Source: an uncultured Collinsella sp.
GTDB lineage: Bacteria > Actinomycetota > Coriobacteriia > Coriobacteriales > Coriobacteriaceae
NCBI GenBank assembly: GCA_900555515.1
Contig: USLO01000032.1
Span: 1 to 13,460, forward strand
Direction of reading: 5' to 3'
Length of the DNA: 13,460 nucleotides
A program made the translations under genes and the position numbers. Shown here piece after piece: positions 7,375 through 13,460 of this stretch. Position 1 is the stretch's first letter. Each line of letters opens with the position of its first letter. Below the pieces are notes generated by a model that searched no databases, was not told the DNA's origin, and saw only the letters and a list, made by a program, of their open reading frames with translations.

Positions 7375-8514
7375 ATGGAACTCGACAAACAACAGATCAA
7401 GCGACTACGCGAACGCCATCACCGGCGCCACGGCATCCGCCCTGCCCATAGTGAGGCTGCCAAGCAGGCTGGTCGCTTTTTAAAGCGCGCGTTCAACATT
7501 CGCGAGGGTCGCGCGCCCTACCACGTAATTCGCAAGCGCTTTGTAAACGGGGCACGCCTGACCGGCTCTCACCTGTGTATCCTCATCATCGCCATGCTCA
7601 TCGCGAGTATCGGTCTCGATATCGACTCGGACATCGCCATCGTGGGCGCCATGCTCATCTGCCCGCTTATGGGATCGGTCCTTGCCATGGCATATGGCAT
7701 CGCCACGCTCGACCGCGAGATCACCGTCGAGGCCATTGCCAGCCTCGCACTGCAGATGGTCTTTTGCCTGGTCACGTCCACGCTGTACTTTAAGCTCTCG
7801 CCCTTTGGCACCACCACGGCGGCCATCATCGACAATTCGACACCAACTGTGTGGGACCTTGCCGTCGCGCTCGCGGGTGGCTTTGCGGGCGGGCTGGGCA
7901 ACTCGCGCGATCAGGAACCCGCCACGCTCATCGCCGGCGTGGCCGTGGCGACCGCGCTCATGCCGCCCCTGTGCGCGGCGGGCTATGGCATCGCCATCGC
8001 AAGCGGGTCGCTGTTTCTCTCGGCGCTCTACGAGTTTGGCATCAACGTGGTCTTTATCGCACTCGCGGCCGAAGCCGTATTACTTATCTTGCGCGTGCCG
8101 CTCAAGCGCGACCTCAACGGCGACGGCATTGTAACCGCCGAAGAAGATGCCGAGGTCGACGAGCTATCGCGCAAGGTGCGCCGCCGCATCATTGTGGGTA
8201 CGGTAGTCTTTGCCATCCCCTGCATCGTTATGACGGCGGGGTCTATTGGCTCGGCGCAGACCGGCGTGCAGGACGGCTACGGTGTCACCGAAACCACGCG
8301 CGAGCTTGCGGCGGTGCTGCCAGGCTTTAAGGATTACACCGTCGCCGTCGAGACCTCGGCAACCGAAGGCGACGAGAAGGGCATCGTCGAGCGCGAGATT
8401 GTCGCCCATGTGACGACAAGCGAGGCGCTTGGGGCACACGACCGCCGCGTTGCCCGCAAGCTCATCGACCTCAATGTGCCCGAGCTCGATCGCGTGGAAT
8501 TTGACGTGAAGTGA
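7375..8514 (+). CDS. DUF389-family membrane protein with an EF-hand loop
   Basis: The product has 379 residues. A basic N-terminal tail (1-62, many R/K/H) is followed by about six hydrophobic segments between 64 and 240, a cytoplasmic-looking basic linker, a seventh segment (about 271-291) and a soluble C-terminal part. DUF389 signatures are GAMLICPLMGSVLAMAYGIA (91-110) and GVAVATALMPPLCAAGYGIA (188-207). The family has no settled biochemical role. Residues 246-257 (DLNGDGIVTAEE) match the EF-hand calcium loop at positions 1, 3, 5, 6, 8 and 12. An upstream in-frame GTG at 7249 would add 42 non-conserved residues; the ATG at 7375 is preferred because GAGG (7366-7369) lies 5 nt before it. It is a single-gene unit ended by its own terminator. 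Confidence 0.88.
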   Translation: MELDKQQIKRLRERHHRRHGIRPAHSEAAKQAGRFLKRAFNIREGRAPYHVIRKRFVNGARLTGSHLCILIIAMLIASIGLDIDSDIAIVGAMLICPLMGSVLAMAYGIATLDREITVEAIASLALQMVFCLVTSTLYFKLSPFGTTTAAIIDNSTPTVWDLAVALAGGFAGGLGNSRDQEPATLIAGVAVATALMPPLCAAGYGIAIASGSLFLSALYEFGINVVFIALAAEAVLLILRVPLKRDLNGDGIVTAEEDAEVDELSRKVRRRIIVGTVVFAIPCIVMTAGSIGSAQTGVQDGYGVTETTRELAAVLPGFKDYTVAVETSATEGDEKGIVEREIVAHVTTSEALGAHDRRVARKLIDLNVPELDRVEFDVK

Positions 8515-8588
8515 TGCCGGCGCGGGACGAATGCTCGCACGGACGCAAGTTACGACGAGGCGCAGGCGCGATACGGACACGAGCAAAT

Positions 8589-8628
8589 AGCGGGGTGCAG
8601 TTCACACCCGCGCCCCGCTCGCTTTTTT
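8589..8628 (+). terminator. Terminator of the DUF389 gene
   Basis: AGCGGGG (8589-8595) pairs with CCCCGCT (8613-8619), with further internal pairing possible, and is followed closely by TTTTTT (8623-8628). It begins 74 nt past the stop codon. The hairpin also lies just beyond the end of the convergent 149-residue gene, but there is no T-run in that direction. Confidence 0.8.
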
Positions 8629-8639
8629 ATTGCCGTGAA

Positions 8640-9089
8640 TCAACTGTCCGAATCGACCTCGCCAGACTCCACCGTAAACGCCGGATCGGTGCTCACAAGA
8701 TAAAATCGGGTCACCTTAGTATTTCTAATTAGGTAAATCTGCCCTTGATTGCGTCGACGCGATATATATGCAACGTGAACCGTGCCGAACTCTTCGCCGT
8801 TTTCCTTCTTTAATACCAGGATATTGGGATCGTCCGTACGCTTAAACTGCCCGTCAACGCAGCTGCCTTCTTTGTCGACCAGTTGCCACCGATGGTTATC
8901 CTCTTCAAGAAAGGCCAGGGTTTCCAGACTCGTCTTGTCGTCCCGATAGTAACCGTCAATGGCAAACCCTTCGGAAGCGCATTCCTGCATATAGGACGTT
9001 TCTCGGCTTATAGCAAACAGCCCTGTAGCGCCCAGGAGCACAGCCAGGCAGACCACTGCAAGGGTTATCGAAATAGCACGGCGACCCAT
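8640..9089 (-). CDS. Small membrane-anchored protein of unknown function
   Basis: I do not recognise the family. The 149-residue product starts MGRRA and has one hydrophobic helix (about 5-27), then an exported-looking domain with alternating hydrophobic residues that suggest beta strands (about 60-138), and an acidic tail (EVDSDS). There is no lipobox cysteine, so the helix is a signal anchor or uncleaved signal. Two cysteines (C37, C77) would lie outside the membrane and could form a disulfide. Its ATG at 9089 has only a weak purine-rich stretch before it. A 12-codon ORF with a strong ribosome site ends one base upstream, which suggests translational coupling. It lies downstream of the arylsulfotransferase relic on the same strand. 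Base composition is somewhat AT-richer than its neighbours. Confidence 0.7.
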   Translation of the reverse strand: MGRRAISITLAVVCLAVLLGATGLFAISRETSYMQECASEGFAIDGYYRDDKTSLETLAFLEEDNHRWQLVDKEGSCVDGQFKRTDDPNILVLKKENGEEFGTVHVAYISRRRNQGQIYLIRNTKVTRFYLVSTDPAFTVESGEVDSDS

Positions 9090-9090
9090 G

Positions 9091-9129
9091 TTAGCCCAAC
9101 CGATAGTTGTTTAACGGAGCGCGAAACAT
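9091..9129 (-). CDS. Possible 12-codon coupling/leader ORF
   Basis: ATG at 9129 is preceded by GGAGG (9138-9142) at 8 nt, the best ribosome site in the area. The product MFRAPLNNYRLG ends in TAA, followed by one base and the ATG of the 149-residue gene. It is in another frame, so it is not a simple N-terminal extension. It could couple translation of the next gene, or be the true start separated from it by a frameshift. No run of regulatory codons for attenuation is seen. Confidence 0.4.
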   Translation of the reverse strand: MFRAPLNNYRLG

Positions 9130-9176
9130 ACCTGGAACCTCCGATGTCAGGGGGAACGTCGCCAGCAGGCTAGCGA

Positions 9177-9211
9177 CAGCCATATGCTTCTTTTATCAAA
9201 CCATATGGCTG
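9177..9211. promoter_or_regulatory. 10-bp inverted repeat upstream of the small membrane-protein gene
   Basis: CAGCCATATG (9177-9186) and CATATGGCTG (9202-9211) are perfect reverse complements with a 15-nt AT-rich spacer. It lies between the arylsulfotransferase relic and the 149-residue gene. It could be an operator or a hairpin. There is no T-run after the stem on either strand, so a terminator is unlikely. Confidence 0.5.
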
Positions 9212-9279
9212 CTACTCGCGGAGGGGATATCGGCGAGCGGCGTGTTTTCATACTCCATTGGTCAAACCTAAGCACAGTG

Positions 9280-9747
9280 CTACAGCTCGTACTTGTACAC
9301 GCGATAGATGTACTTTTCGGCTTCCATTTCGTAGGTGGCGATGGGCAGTCCATAGCGATCGTACTCGGTAAAGGTCTTGGCCATGCCCGATGCCACGAGC
9401 GTGCTATTCGAACCGCCGACGCGCTGCGCACTGCTCACAAAACCCGAGAACGGCACTGCGATCTGGTCCACAAGCTCGTAGGTGCGCGCGGCCTCGTCCA
9501 CCGTAAAGATGCGCCCAAACGAATGCGTTCCCTTGCTGTAGTCGGTCACCACCGCGGCGCCCAGCTGGCCCCAGTCGAACTTGGGATAGCGCTCGGTCGC
9601 ACCAAAATTGTTGTCGTATAGCAGCACCTGGTAGCGACCATTCGCTGCCGTGTCAGAACTCGGCAGATACGTCACGCTGTGCTGGCCTGCATTGAGCGAG
9701 AAATCGCCCTGGGCCTGCAGCAGCTTGTCCTCAAAGCCCGAGCCGGC
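9280..9747 (-). pseudogene. C-terminal relic of an arylsulfotransferase (AssT-type) gene
   Basis: An open frame of 155 residues without a credible start begins right after an in-frame stop (9750-9748). It reads AGSGFEDKLL..., then YQVLLYDNNFGATERYP, SFGRIFTVDEAARTYELVDQ, SGFVSSAQRVGGSNSTLVAS and a closing YIYRVYKYEL. This matches the last part of the beta-propeller of aryl-sulfate sulfotransferases, which move sulfate between phenolic compounds. The rest of the enzyme, several hundred residues including the catalytic histidine region, is absent; family members are about 500-600 residues. An internal GTG (9675) could allow translation of 131 residues, but no ribosome site supports it. Identification is from recognised motifs, without a database search. 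Confidence 0.7.
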
Positions 9748-9763
9748 TCATTGCCACTCCTTT
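9731..9763 (-). other. Orphan start signal fused to the arylsulfotransferase relic
   Basis: AAAGGAG (9763-9757) stands 5 nt before ATG (9751-9749), a very good initiation site. The reading frame stops after six codons (TGA, 9733-9731). The frame of the downstream relic is shifted by one base. This looks like the start of a gene joined to the 3' end of a sulfotransferase gene by an out-of-frame internal deletion. The alternative is chance. Confidence 0.45.
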
Positions 9764-9838
9764 CTATTTCTGGGTCCATCTTCTCACTGTTGGCGGCCGA
9801 AAATGATCCGTTTTCCTCCGTCCCCGAGAGGTCATTAT

Positions 9839-10798
9839 TTAGTACTTGAAGAAGCCCTCGCCCGAGCTTTCGCCCAGCTTGCCTTCGTCGAGCATCTGCT
9901 TGAGGACGGACGCCATGGCCTTAAAGTTGTAGGGCATCATCATCTTCTTGAGCAGCGGGCTCACCAGGCCCGGGACCTTCTGATACTGCATAACGATGTT
10001 GTACGCCGTCTGGATGCCCACGGTGTCGAATACGCGGAACGGGCCCTTGGGAGCGCCGGTGCCGCGCGTCCACGCGAGGTCGATGCTCTTGGGGTCACTC
10101 ACACCCGAGACATACAGGTCAAGGCCCGAAAGCAGCCATGGCACCAGCATGGAATTGAGCAGATAGCCGTTCTTTTCCTTGTTGACGGGCAGGGCAAGCA
10201 TACGGATATCGTTAGCAAAGTCGACGAGCTCATCGAAATAGCGATTGTCGGTTTGGCTCTGGGCCATGACCTCGGTCATGTTGTTCTTCCAGATGGAGTT
10301 GGCAAAGTGCAGCGACAGGTACTTCTCGGGGCGGCCGGTGTACTTGGCAAAGGTGCTCGGTAGCAGCGTGGAGGAGTTGGTCACGACGACGGTCTTTTGC
10401 GGGAGGACCGGGGCGAGTTTCTTGTAGAAGTCGATTTTTGCCTGGGTGTCCTCGGCCATAGATTCGATGACCAGGTCGGCGTCGGCCACGGCCTTGGCAA
10501 GATCGAGCTCTAGCTTGAGTGTGGAGCAGACACGCTCGACAGCGGCGAGTGCCGCTTCCTTGTCGAAGGGCTGGCCACTATCGGCGATACCGGCGCACCA
10601 CTCACCCGTGCCGTCCGCCATGCCCTCGATAGCCGCGATGTACTCCTCGCGCACATGATCGATCTTGGGCTGGGTGCGGCCGATGCTGCCCTTGCTGCGC
10701 AGCCAAATCGTCACATCGAAGCCGCAGTAGGCAGCCTGAAAGGCAATCTGGCTTCCCAGCACGCCGCCACCGGCAACACAAACGGTCTTGTAGCTCAT
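9839..10798 (-). CDS. 3-hydroxyacyl-CoA dehydrogenase
   Basis: NAD-dependent oxidation of a 3-hydroxyacyl-CoA to the 3-oxoacyl-CoA, or the reverse, in the cytosol. The 319 residues begin with a Rossmann fold, GxGxxG-type GGGVLG (10-15). The catalytic set has family spacing: serine in NSST (141-144), H164 in LHFANS, E176 and N215. The C-terminal dimerisation domain ends GEGFFKY, typical of this family. Length is slightly above the usual 280-310. ATG at 10798 has GAGGA about 9 nt upstream. The gene is alone between the arylsulfotransferase relic and the terminator of the dehydratase-like gene. A dyad and possible promoter lie upstream. Chain-length specificity (for example 3-hydroxybutyryl-CoA) cannot be told. 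Confidence 0.92.
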   Translation of the reverse strand: MSYKTVCVAGGGVLGSQIAFQAAYCGFDVTIWLRSKGSIGRTQPKIDHVREEYIAAIEGMADGTGEWCAGIADSGQPFDKEAALAAVERVCSTLKLELDLAKAVADADLVIESMAEDTQAKIDFYKKLAPVLPQKTVVVTNSSTLLPSTFAKYTGRPEKYLSLHFANSIWKNNMTEVMAQSQTDNRYFDELVDFANDIRMLALPVNKEKNGYLLNSMLVPWLLSGLDLYVSGVSDPKSIDLAWTRGTGAPKGPFRVFDTVGIQTAYNIVMQYQKVPGLVSPLLKKMMMPYNFKAMASVLKQMLDEGKLGESSGEGFFKY

Positions 10799-10875
10799 AG
10801 GAACGGTCCTCTCTTGCGTAATTCCATAGATGTGTATTTATTCAACCGTAAGGAGGACGCGCGCTGGGGGTGGGT

Positions 10876-10904
10876 TCTATAAACGGACGGTAATTTGCGG
10901 TGAA
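10876..10904 (-). promoter_or_regulatory. Possible promoter of the hydroxyacyl-CoA dehydrogenase gene
   Basis: On the minus strand TTCACC (10904-10899) and TATAGA (10881-10876) are separated by exactly 17 nt, about 78 nt before the start codon. Each is 4 of 6 to consensus, so this is weak, but the adjoining dyad at 10901-10920 supports a regulated promoter here. Confidence 0.35.
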
Positions 10905-10920
10905 CAGCTACACCTGTTCA
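10901..10920. promoter_or_regulatory. Operator-like dyad upstream of the hydroxyacyl-CoA dehydrogenase gene
   Basis: TGAACAG (10901-10907) and CTGTTCA (10914-10920) form a perfect 7-bp inverted repeat with a 6-nt spacer. It overlaps the candidate -35. The size suits a dimeric helix-turn-helix regulator such as a TetR- or MarR-type protein. No regulator gene lies in the window. Confidence 0.5.
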
Positions 10921-10944
10921 TTAACTCAGGGTTCCATGTCCAGC

Positions 10945-10981
10945 AAAAACGGGTGGTAGCCGGTACGACTACCACCCGTTT
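10945..10981 (-). terminator. Terminator of the dehydratase/activase-related gene
   Basis: A 13-bp perfect stem (10947-10959 with 10969-10981) and 9-nt loop are followed on the minus strand by TTTTT (10949-10945). It starts 29 nt after the stop codon of the large leftward gene, and separates it from the hydroxyacyl-CoA dehydrogenase gene. Confidence 0.88.
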
Positions 10982-11009
10982 GTCTTATATCCGGCTCGAA
11001 GTAGGCCAA

Positions 11010-13460
11010 CTACTTCTTAATACCGCGCCCCAGACGCTTGGCGACCGATGCAACGGCCTCCTCACTGGCCGGTCCACAGCTCACGCAGCCATCATGGGCA
11101 CGCATCTGGCCGGTGACCTCGTCCATCGCGAGCGGCGCCACCTTCTCGAGCTTAAAGCCTTTACCGGCGCGCATGTTTTCCTTGGCCACGCTAATCATGA
11201 GCTTAATGCGGTTGAGCTGGTTGACCTCGGATGCACCGGGGTCGTAGTCCACCGCGACGATGTTGCTCTCGGGATGTTGGCGGCGCAGCTCCTTGATCAC
11301 GGCCTTGCCCACCACGTGGTTGGGCAGGCACGCGAAGGGCTGCGTGCAGATAATGTTGGGCGCGCCATGGTCAATCAGGTCGAGCATCTCGGCCGTGAGC
11401 AGCCAGCCTTCGCCCATGTTGTTGCACACCGAAAGCACCGTGCGGGCCTTGTCGGCCATGGTGCCGATGCGCTCGGGTGCCTCAAAGCGGCGGGACTTCT
11501 CGAGCATCTCCTCCACCGGCGTGCGCATCCAGTCCACGAGCTTGATAAGCGCCTGCATACCAGCGCGCGTAGTGGCAGAGCTTCCCAGCTCGTCCTTCTG
11601 CAGCTCGGCGTTGCTCATGGAGTACAGGAAGAAGTCGAGCAGGCCCGGTACTACGGCCTCGCAGCCCTCGCGCTCGATAACGTCGACCACGTGGTTGTTG
11701 GCCGTGGGATGGAACTTGACCAGGATCTCGCCGACCACGCCCACGCGCGGCTTGGTGCCCTCGCCCGCAAGCGGCATGGTGTCGAACGCACGGATGGCCT
11801 CGCGGCACAGCTTGGTGTAGTTGTGGCGGTTGAATTTGGGCGCCAGTTTGCGGGCGCGCGCCATGTACTCCTCGTAGAGCGCGTTGGCGGCGCCGGGCGT
11901 GGCCTCGTACGGGCGGCAGCGGTAGAGCATCTGCATCATCACGTCGCCAAAGAGCACCGCGTAGACTGCCTGCTTAAGCAGCGCCGGCGTAATCTTAAAG
12001 CCGGGGTTGTCCTCGCCGAGCGCCACAGCTGAAAGCGAGATCACCGGAATCTCGGGATGGCCGCTCTCGCGCAGGGCCTTGCGGATGAGCGCGATGTAGT
12101 TGGTGGCACGGCAGCCGCCGCCGGTCTGGCTGATAACCACGGCCGTCTTGGACAGGTCGTACCGACCGCTCTCGATGGCCTCCATGATCTGGCCCGTCAC
12201 CAGAATCGACGGATAGCAGATGTCATTGTTCACGTAGCGCAGGCCCGCCTCGACGGCGTCATGGTCGGTCGAGGGCAGCAGCTCCAAGTTGTAGCCAGCA
12301 CCACGGAACACCTCTTTGACCAGGTCAAAGTGGATCGGCGCCATCTGCGGGCACAGGATGGTGTAGCCCTCGTCGCGCATCTGCTCAGTAAAGGGCACCT
12401 TGGGCCATGCGGTCGAGGCGCTCTCACGCTGCGCCTCGAACGTGTACTTGCGGCTCGCAAACGCGGGGGCATCCGTGGAAGGCGCCACCGGCGCGGCGTC
12501 GCCCTGCTCGTAGGTCTCGCCCGCGACCGTGGCCTCTGCCAGGCGCTCGGCCTCCTGGTCCTTAAGCGCGGCCATGAGCGAGCGGATGCGAATGCGCGCG
12601 GCGCCCAGGTTGGATACCTCGTCGATCTTGAGCACGGTGTAGATCTTGCCGCTGGCTTCCAGAATCTCCTGCACCTGGTCGGTGGTCAGAGCGTCCAGAC
12701 CGCAGCCGAAAGAGTTGAGCTGGATCAGGTCCAGGTCGTTGCGCATCGTCACAAAACGGGCGACGGCGTACAGGCGGCTGTGGTACATCCACTGGTCGAC
12801 GACGCGAATCGGACGCTCGGGCTTCACCAGGTGCGCAAGCGAATCCTCGGTAAAGACCGCAAAGCCAAAGCTCGAGATAAGCTCGGGCAGGGCGTGGTTG
12901 ATCTCGGGGTCGTTGTGGTAAGGACGGCCGGCGAGTACGATGCCGTGGCCGCCGTGGTCCTCGACCCACTTAAGAGCCTCCTCGCCCATGGTCTGGATAT
13001 CCTCGTGGAAGCGCGCATCGGCCTCAAAGGCAGCGTTGACGGCGGCATCGACCTCGGAGCGCGTGATCTTGGGACCGCGCACGCGACCGCGACCAGCTTG
13101 CGCATCGGCCACACGGTCGACGGCGAGCACCTGATACAGGCGGCGCTTGAGCTCGGTCTTGTCGTGATAGGGCACAAACGGGTACAGGAACTCGATGTTC
13201 TGCTCGCGGATCTCGTCGATGTTGAGTGCCAACGCCGTGGGGTAGCTCATGACGATGGGGCAGTTATAGCAGTTGCCGGCGGTCGGATCCTCCTTGCGCT
13301 CCCAGCGCACGCACGGCATCCAGATAAAGTCGACATCGCGGTCAATGAGGTTCATCACGTGGCCGTGGCTCATCTTTGCCGGGTAGCACACGCTCTCGGA
13401 CGGCATGGACTCGATGCCCGCCTGGTAGGTCTTCTTGCTCGACTGGTCGGACAGCTGCAC
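11010..13460 (-). CDS. Acyl-CoA dehydratase activase-related protein (DUF2229 / 2-hydroxyglutaryl-CoA dehydratase-like), 5' end outside window
   Basis: The frame is open to the window edge, where the first codon is an internal GTG (Val), so only the last 815-816 residues are seen. The start is a DUF2229-type region: SDQSSKKTYQAG, PSESVCYPAKMSHGHV (20-35), DFIWMPC (44-50) and NCYNCP (63-68). It continues with VLAGRPYHNDPEINH and FGCGLDAL. The second half resembles 2-hydroxyacyl-CoA dehydratase subunits: NDICYPS (412-418), QTGGGCRATNY (445-455), CTQPFACLPNHV (705-716), and a final CVSC (792-795). Many conserved cysteines suggest iron-sulfur clusters. In such giant proteins (often about 1400 residues) BadF/BadG ATPase domains precede this part, presumably beyond the window. 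Related enzymes use ATP-driven electron transfer for radical dehydration of 2-hydroxyacyl-CoA in strict anaerobes; this protein's own reaction is not established. Confidence 0.9.
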   Translation of the reverse strand: MQLSDQSSKKTYQAGIESMPSESVCYPAKMSHGHVMNLIDRDVDFIWMPCVRWERKEDPTAGNCYNCPIVMSYPTALALNIDEIREQNIEFLYPFVPYHDKTELKRRLYQVLAVDRVADAQAGRGRVRGPKITRSEVDAAVNAAFEADARFHEDIQTMGEEALKWVEDHGGHGIVLAGRPYHNDPEINHALPELISSFGFAVFTEDSLAHLVKPERPIRVVDQWMYHSRLYAVARFVTMRNDLDLIQLNSFGCGLDALTTDQVQEILEASGKIYTVLKIDEVSNLGAARIRIRSLMAALKDQEAERLAEATVAGETYEQGDAAPVAPSTDAPAFASRKYTFEAQRESASTAWPKVPFTEQMRDEGYTILCPQMAPIHFDLVKEVFRGAGYNLELLPSTDHDAVEAGLRYVNNDICYPSILVTGQIMEAIESGRYDLSKTAVVISQTGGGCRATNYIALIRKALRESGHPEIPVISLSAVALGEDNPGFKITPALLKQAVYAVLFGDVMMQMLYRCRPYEATPGAANALYEEYMARARKLAPKFNRHNYTKLCREAIRAFDTMPLAGEGTKPRVGVVGEILVKFHPTANNHVVDVIEREGCEAVVPGLLDFFLYSMSNAELQKDELGSSATTRAGMQALIKLVDWMRTPVEEMLEKSRRFEAPERIGTMADKARTVLSVCNNMGEGWLLTAEMLDLIDHGAPNIICTQPFACLPNHVVGKAVIKELRRQHPESNIVAVDYDPGASEVNQLNRIKLMISVAKENMRAGKGFKLEKVAPLAMDEVTGQMRAHDGCVSCGPASEEAVASVAKRLGRGIKK

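Noticed and set aside
9280..9675. 131-residue ORF starting at GTG 9675 taken as an intact gene
   Set aside because: The homologous frame continues 24 residues further upstream to a stop, and the GTG lies mid-domain without a ribosome site. A relic explains it better.
10830..12032. 400-residue open frame on the plus strand
   Set aside because: It is opposite the clearly conserved dehydratase-like gene, rich in H/R/G/L without a family pattern, and has no start signal.

Overview
The window is GC-rich and gene-dense. It reads like the chromosome of a gut-associated actinobacterium, most plausibly a Coriobacteriia member such as Collinsella. This is an inference from four things: the high-GC codon usage, the LAxTG-type cell-wall sorting signal, the Coriobacteria-like arylsulfotransferase remnant, and the giant 2-hydroxyacyl-CoA dehydratase/activase-type protein. 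No rRNA, tRNA, CRISPR array, transposase or phage gene was found.

Left part (1-3560): a partial dCMP deaminase gene and coaX (type III pantothenate kinase) run leftward. Divergently to the right lies a gene for an OPT-family oligopeptide transporter. The coaX/OPT gap holds a 121-bp inverted repeat with 34-nt arms and one mismatch, then a leader with a strong GC hairpin. Two hairpins follow the OPT gene. One is a rho-independent terminator for it; the other terminates the convergent surface-protein gene.

Middle part (3612-8630): a 3.46-kb leftward gene encodes a secreted, wall-anchored protein. It has a signal peptide, a long alanine-rich coiled coil, a CAP/SCP domain, a second coiled coil, and an LAQTG sorting signal. 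Its N-terminal coding region contains a run of nine G, a candidate for on/off switching by slippage. Divergent from it is a DUF389 membrane protein that carries a textbook EF-hand calcium loop after its sixth predicted membrane segment, ended by a terminator.

Right part (8640-13460), all leftward: a small membrane-anchored protein preceded by a 12-codon ORF with a strong ribosome site; the C-terminal relic of an arylsulfotransferase gene; an intact 3-hydroxyacyl-CoA dehydrogenase with an operator-like dyad next to a possible promoter; a terminator; and the C-terminal 815 residues of a large acyl-CoA dehydratase activase-related protein that runs off the window.

The genes do not form one obvious pathway. 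CoaX (CoA supply), the hydroxyacyl-CoA dehydrogenase and the dehydratase-like protein share a CoA theme, but they lie in separate transcription units. I see no clear new multigene system. The observations most worth checking are the poly-G tract, the EF-hand in DUF389, the HExxH-like motif in the CAP domain, the long inverted repeat and the collapsed arylsulfotransferase gene.
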